A stretch of 64,000 nt of DNA from Monoplex corrugatus. Lineage: Eukaryota > Mollusca > Gastropoda > Littorinimorpha > Ranellidae. Below the pieces are notes generated by a model. That model did not search any database. It worked only from the letters and a program-made list of their open reading frames with translations, and had not been told where the DNA came from. The stretch covers positions 38,684,466 through 38,748,465 of the forward strand of contig JAPXFY010000016.1 of assembly GCA_030674185.1 (NCBI GenBank), read 5' to 3'. How positions within the stretch are numbered: position 1 is the stretch's first letter; every line of letters begins with the position of its first letter. This document shows, one piece after another, positions 56,901 through 62,300 of this stretch. The position numbers were made by a program, and so were the translations under genes.

Positions 56901-59330
56901 GCAGTCTACCATGACAACAACATAGGAGAATGGTTCCAAACCACAGTTGGAGTACGCCAAGGATGCCTGCTCTCCCCCACTCTCTTTAACATCTTCTTAG
57001 AGAGAATAATGGCTGACGCACTTGAAGACCACAAGGGAACAGTCAGCATCGGAGGTAGAACAATCACAAACTTGCGTTTTGCCGACGACATTGACAGACT
57101 AGCTGGGCAAGAACAAGAGCTAGTCAGCTTGATAAAACATCTTGATGAGGCCTCCACAGCATATGGATGCAGATCAGTGCAGAGAAAACCCAGTGGATGA
57201 CAAATAATACCAATGGCATCAGCACTGACATTACCACAGACAACGAGAAACTTGAGACCGTCCATAGATTTAAATATCTGGGAGCTATAGTATCAGATGA
57301 AGGATCAAAGCCCGAAGTACTTTCCAGGATTGCCCAGACCACAGCTGCAATGACCAAGCTAAAAGTCATCTGGAATGACAAGAATATCGTAATCGGCTCC
57401 AAGATCAGACTGATGCGTTCCCTGGTCATGTCAATATTTTTGTATGCATGCAAAACATGGACCATAACAGCAGACATTGAAAGAAGATACAGGCAATGGA
57501 GATGAGATGCTTCCGCAAACTCCTTGGTATCTCGTACAAAGATCATATAACCAATAAGGAAGTGAAAACCCAAATCAAAAACGCCATCGGGCCGTATGAA
57601 GACCTCCTGACCTCAGTGAAAAGACGCAAACTGAGGTGGTACGGGCACGTCACACTATCATCTGGACTGGCCAAGACGTCTTGCAGGGAACAGTTCAGGG
57701 AGGAAGACGAAGAGGCAGACAGAGAAAAAGATGGGAAGACAATATCAGAGAGTGGACTGGCCTTGAATGGAATATCATTCTGCGGAAAGCTGAGGACCGT
57801 GAGGAGTGGAGGAAGTTGGTTGCAAAATCTTCAGTGGTGCCCCAACGGTCAATCAGACTACGGGACTGATGATGATGAAGATACTTTACATTCCTAAAAT
57901 TACTCTTAGCTAGTGCATCATAGTTTTCATAGTTATAGCCCTGGACCCCTTCAGGATAAAACAATACTAATATGGCATGACCCTTTTCAAAATCAAAGAA
58001 TTCATCTCACTTCCCCTCTGTCATCATATCTGCCAACCCTCTCTCCATTTCTTACCTCTGTTCACAAACACATCATGATTTCATTTAGTCCTCTTCTCCC
58101 ACTGGACGAAGCAGCAGGGAAGTATCAGTCTTTTCTCCTAATTTTTGTATTTGGTGTTTGTTTTTGATCTTACATTCATGCTTGACAAAGGTCAGTTGGC
58201 CGAAAATTTGCGCCTTTCTTGTCCTGATGTGTTTAACATGCGTTCCTATTCTATTTTCGTGTTTTTTTGGTTCCTGTTTGCTTGAACGCCAGCAGTCTCA
58301 CTTGTTTTGGATTTCATTATACTCTTAGTCATTCAAATACAATGCTGGGGCTGATCCAGACTGAAATTAGACCAACAAACTGTCAGAGCTAAGGGAAAGC
58401 AGCATTAAACTTGGAGAAGTGACAAGATGAGCGTGTGGTGGAAGAAGGAGGCATGAAGCAAGGATGCAGAATGATATGCAAAGAGATGGAAAGGAACTGT
58501 TACAGGGTTGAGAGTGGATCACAAGAGAGAGTTTGCACACAAATAAAAATTTCTGAGTAGGTAAAGGCCTATAAATAATTCTTAACTGAAACCATCTCAG
58601 CTGATCATCGCTGACAGATTTGCAGGGCTTCATAAATACATTTTTTTTCCAGTTTAGGGTTGCATCAAGATATACCTCAAGACATACATTAAGATATATG
58701 GTGCTACAGTACCATGATCTCTGAGAGTACACCACCAGTCGATATACCTCAAGACATACATTAAGATATATGGTGCTACAGTACCATGATCTCTGAGTAC
58801 ATCACCAGTCGATATACCTCAAGACATACATTAAGATATATGGTGTTACAGTACCATGATCTCTGAGAGTACACCACCAGTCTGAACATTACATGTGAAC
58901 AGTATGACATGAAGGTCAGGATCAGCAAGACAATGAACATTTGCAGAACACAAGCAACCACAACATTGACAGTAGCAATGCCAAACTAAAGCATCTTTAC
59001 TGAAAAAGAAAGACTCAAAATGGAAACCGAAACCAGTGTGCCAATGGCCAACATTATCAGTAACCAGCTTGCCCTACATTTGAAGCACTGCGGCATCCTA
59101 ACTGCGACCAAATCTAAGCTAATCACTTCCACACATGTACATTCAAATGAAAATATTTGCACAGTGATTGAAAAACTTAACACAAACACACTCACACACA
59201 CTGACTGATTGACTAACACACAAACACACATACACAGAGGTACAGACTTACCGACACATGTGTAATTCACACCAGTCCTGTTCACGCCACATGTCTGTGT
59301 CCAGGCTGCAGATCTCTCCATCACTCCTGT

Positions 59331-59392
<62 letters not shown>

Positions 59393-62300
59393 ACACACAC
59401 TATACTGATATAAATCATTATCTATTTAACTAATTAATTAATGCTAAAAACAGAACAGAACATTTAAGGGAGAATGTCGAAGAATGTGTTGGAGTGATTT
59501 GGTGATGGTGACGGTAAATTTCTTTGTTTTTTGTTTCATTTTGTTGCATGGGGATGAAGCAGTCACATCAACCCTACTAGCAGTCAAACCTATCTATTAA
59601 TTTGTTTATTCTAGCAACCACATTAAAAAAAAACAGTCAAGGCAGATAAATCTAAGCTCTAAAACAATGAAGTGTCAATCCCTATCCATTACTTTGTGTA
59701 TTCTTGCCACAGCATTAAAGACCACTCAAGGCAGATAACTCTAAGCTCTAAAACAATGAATGTCAATCCCTATCCATTACTTTGTGTATTCTTGCCACAG
59801 TACTGAAGACCAGTCATGAACTCCTATGGTTGACTTGTATTGTCTAAAGAAGTGAACTCCTACGGTTGACTTGTATTGTCTAGAGAAGTGAACTCCTACG
59901 GTTGACTTGTGTTGTCTAAAGAAGTGAACTCCTATGGTTGACTTGTATTGTCTAAAGAAGTGAACTCCTATGGTTGACTTGTATTGTCTAAAGAAGTGAA
60001 CTCCTACGGTTGACTTGTGTTGTCTAAAGAAGTGAACTCCTATGGTTGACTTGTATTGTCTAAAGAAGTGAACTCCTATGGTTGACTTGTATTGTCTATA
60101 GAGGTGAACTCCTATGGTTGACTTGTGTTGTCTAAAGAAGTGAACTCCTATGGTTGACTTGTATTGTCTAAAGAAGTGAACTCCTATGGTTGACTTGTAT
60201 TGTCTAAAGAAGTATAAATATTGTAATTATTATTAATTATTATTATTATTAAGTGAACTCCTATGGTTGACTTGTATTGTCTAAAGAAGTGAACTATGGT
60301 TGACTTGTGTTGTCTAAAGAAGTGAACTCCTATGGTTGACTTGTATTGTCTATAGAGGTGAACTCCTATGGTTGACTTGTGTTGTCTAAAGAAGTGAACT
60401 CCTATGGTTGACTTGTGTTGTCTAAAGAAGTGAACTCCTATGGTTGACTTGTATTGTCTATAGAGGTGAACTCCTATGGTTGACTTGTGTTGTCTATAGA
60501 GGTGAACTCCTATGGTTGACTTGTATTGTCTATAGAGGTGAACTCCTATGGTTGACTTGTATTGTCTATAGAGGTGAACTCCGATGGTTGACTTGTGTTG
60601 TCTATAGAGGTGAACTCCTATGGTTGATTTGTATTGTCTATCGAGGTGAACTCCGATGGTTGACTTGTGTTGTCTATAGAGGTGAACTCCTATGGTTGAC
60701 TTCTGTTGTCTACAGAGGTGAACTCCTATGGTTGACTTGTATTGTCTACAGAGGTGAACTCCTATGGTTGACTTATATTGTCTACAGAGGTGAACTCCTA
60801 TGGTTGACTTGTGTTGTCTATAGAGGTGAACTCCTATGGTTGACTTGTATTGTCTACAGAGGTGAACTCCTATGGTTGACTTGTATTGTCTATAGAGGTG
60901 AACTCCTATGGTTGACTTGTATTGTCTATAGAGGTGAACTCCTATGGTTGACTTGTATTGTCTACAGAGGTGAACTTCTACGGTTGACTTTATGTTGTCG
61001 ATAGAGGTGAACTCCTATGGTTGACTTGCACTGTCTACAGCGGTGAACTCCTATGGTTGACTTGTATTGTCTGTAGAGGTGAACTTCTATGGTTGACTTA
61101 TGTTGTCGATAGAGGTGAACGCCTATGGTTGACTTGTGTTGTCTATAGAGGTGAACTTCTATGGTTGACTTATGTTGTCGATAGAGGTGAACGCCTATGG
61201 TTGACTTATGTTGTCAAAGGGTGAAGCAGTGACTATGTGTCGAAAGTGAACGCCTATGGTTGACTTATGTTGTCGACAGAGGTGAACGCCTATGGTTGAC
61301 TTATGTTGTCGATAGAGGTGAACGCCTATGGTTGACTTATGTTGTCGATAGAGGTGAACGCCTATGGTTGACTTGTGTTGTCTATAGATGTGAACTCCTA
61401 GGGTTGACTTGAATTGTCTCTGAAGGTGAACTCCTACGTGACCCCTACGGTTCACTGGAGTCATCAAAAGTTAAACATGATAATTACTGAGTATAGGATT
61501 ATTAAAATCTGTAACATTAAACATGGTAAATATGGAGTTTAAGCTTATTCAAACACTGTAACACTACAGTGTACAGCACTGACCCCAGTTCTGGGAGTAG
61601 GCAGCTGTAGTCACTGGTCCAGGTGGTCTCTGGAAAGTTCCACAATATCGCCAGTCTGTAACATACACATGTAATAGTCAAGGAAACAATGTTTATTTAA
61701 CCTACATGATACAGATGATAAAAGTTTTGAGGAAAGGAGAATTAGAGCACCTGGTCACAACAGGAAAGCTGGAGGGAAAGAAAACACCAGGTAGACCCAG
61801 GGAGAAAATATTGGACGGACCTGCAGGATGGCTGAGGAAGATATACCTGCAGCGTCATGGGATAGATGCATATGGAGGGCCATGATTGCCAACACCATGC
61901 GGTAGGGCACATGATGATGATGATATAATAAAATCAATACAACACTGATGCTATATACATGATACAGACTAGGAAATGTAGTCACTGGCCAAGGTGGTCT
62001 CTGGAAAGTTGCACAATATGGCCAGACTAGCATACACATGTAACAGCCAATGTGACACTGATCTATGTACATGATACACACAAAAAGCCAAAATGTTACA
62101 CAATATGGCCAGTCTAGCATATATATGAAACAGCCTATGTAACACTGATCTATGTACATGATACACACATAAGCCAAAAAGTTACACAATATGGCCAGTC
62201 TAGCATATATATAAAACAGCCAATGTAACACTGATCTATGTACATGATACACACACAAAGAGCAGTAGTTACTGGCCCAGACGGTCTCCACAAACAGAAC

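Noticed and set aside
60444..61224. 186-codon repeat protein ([10 protein letters not shown] repeats)
   Set aside because: 36-bp minisatellite read in one frame; variants do not favour silent changes.
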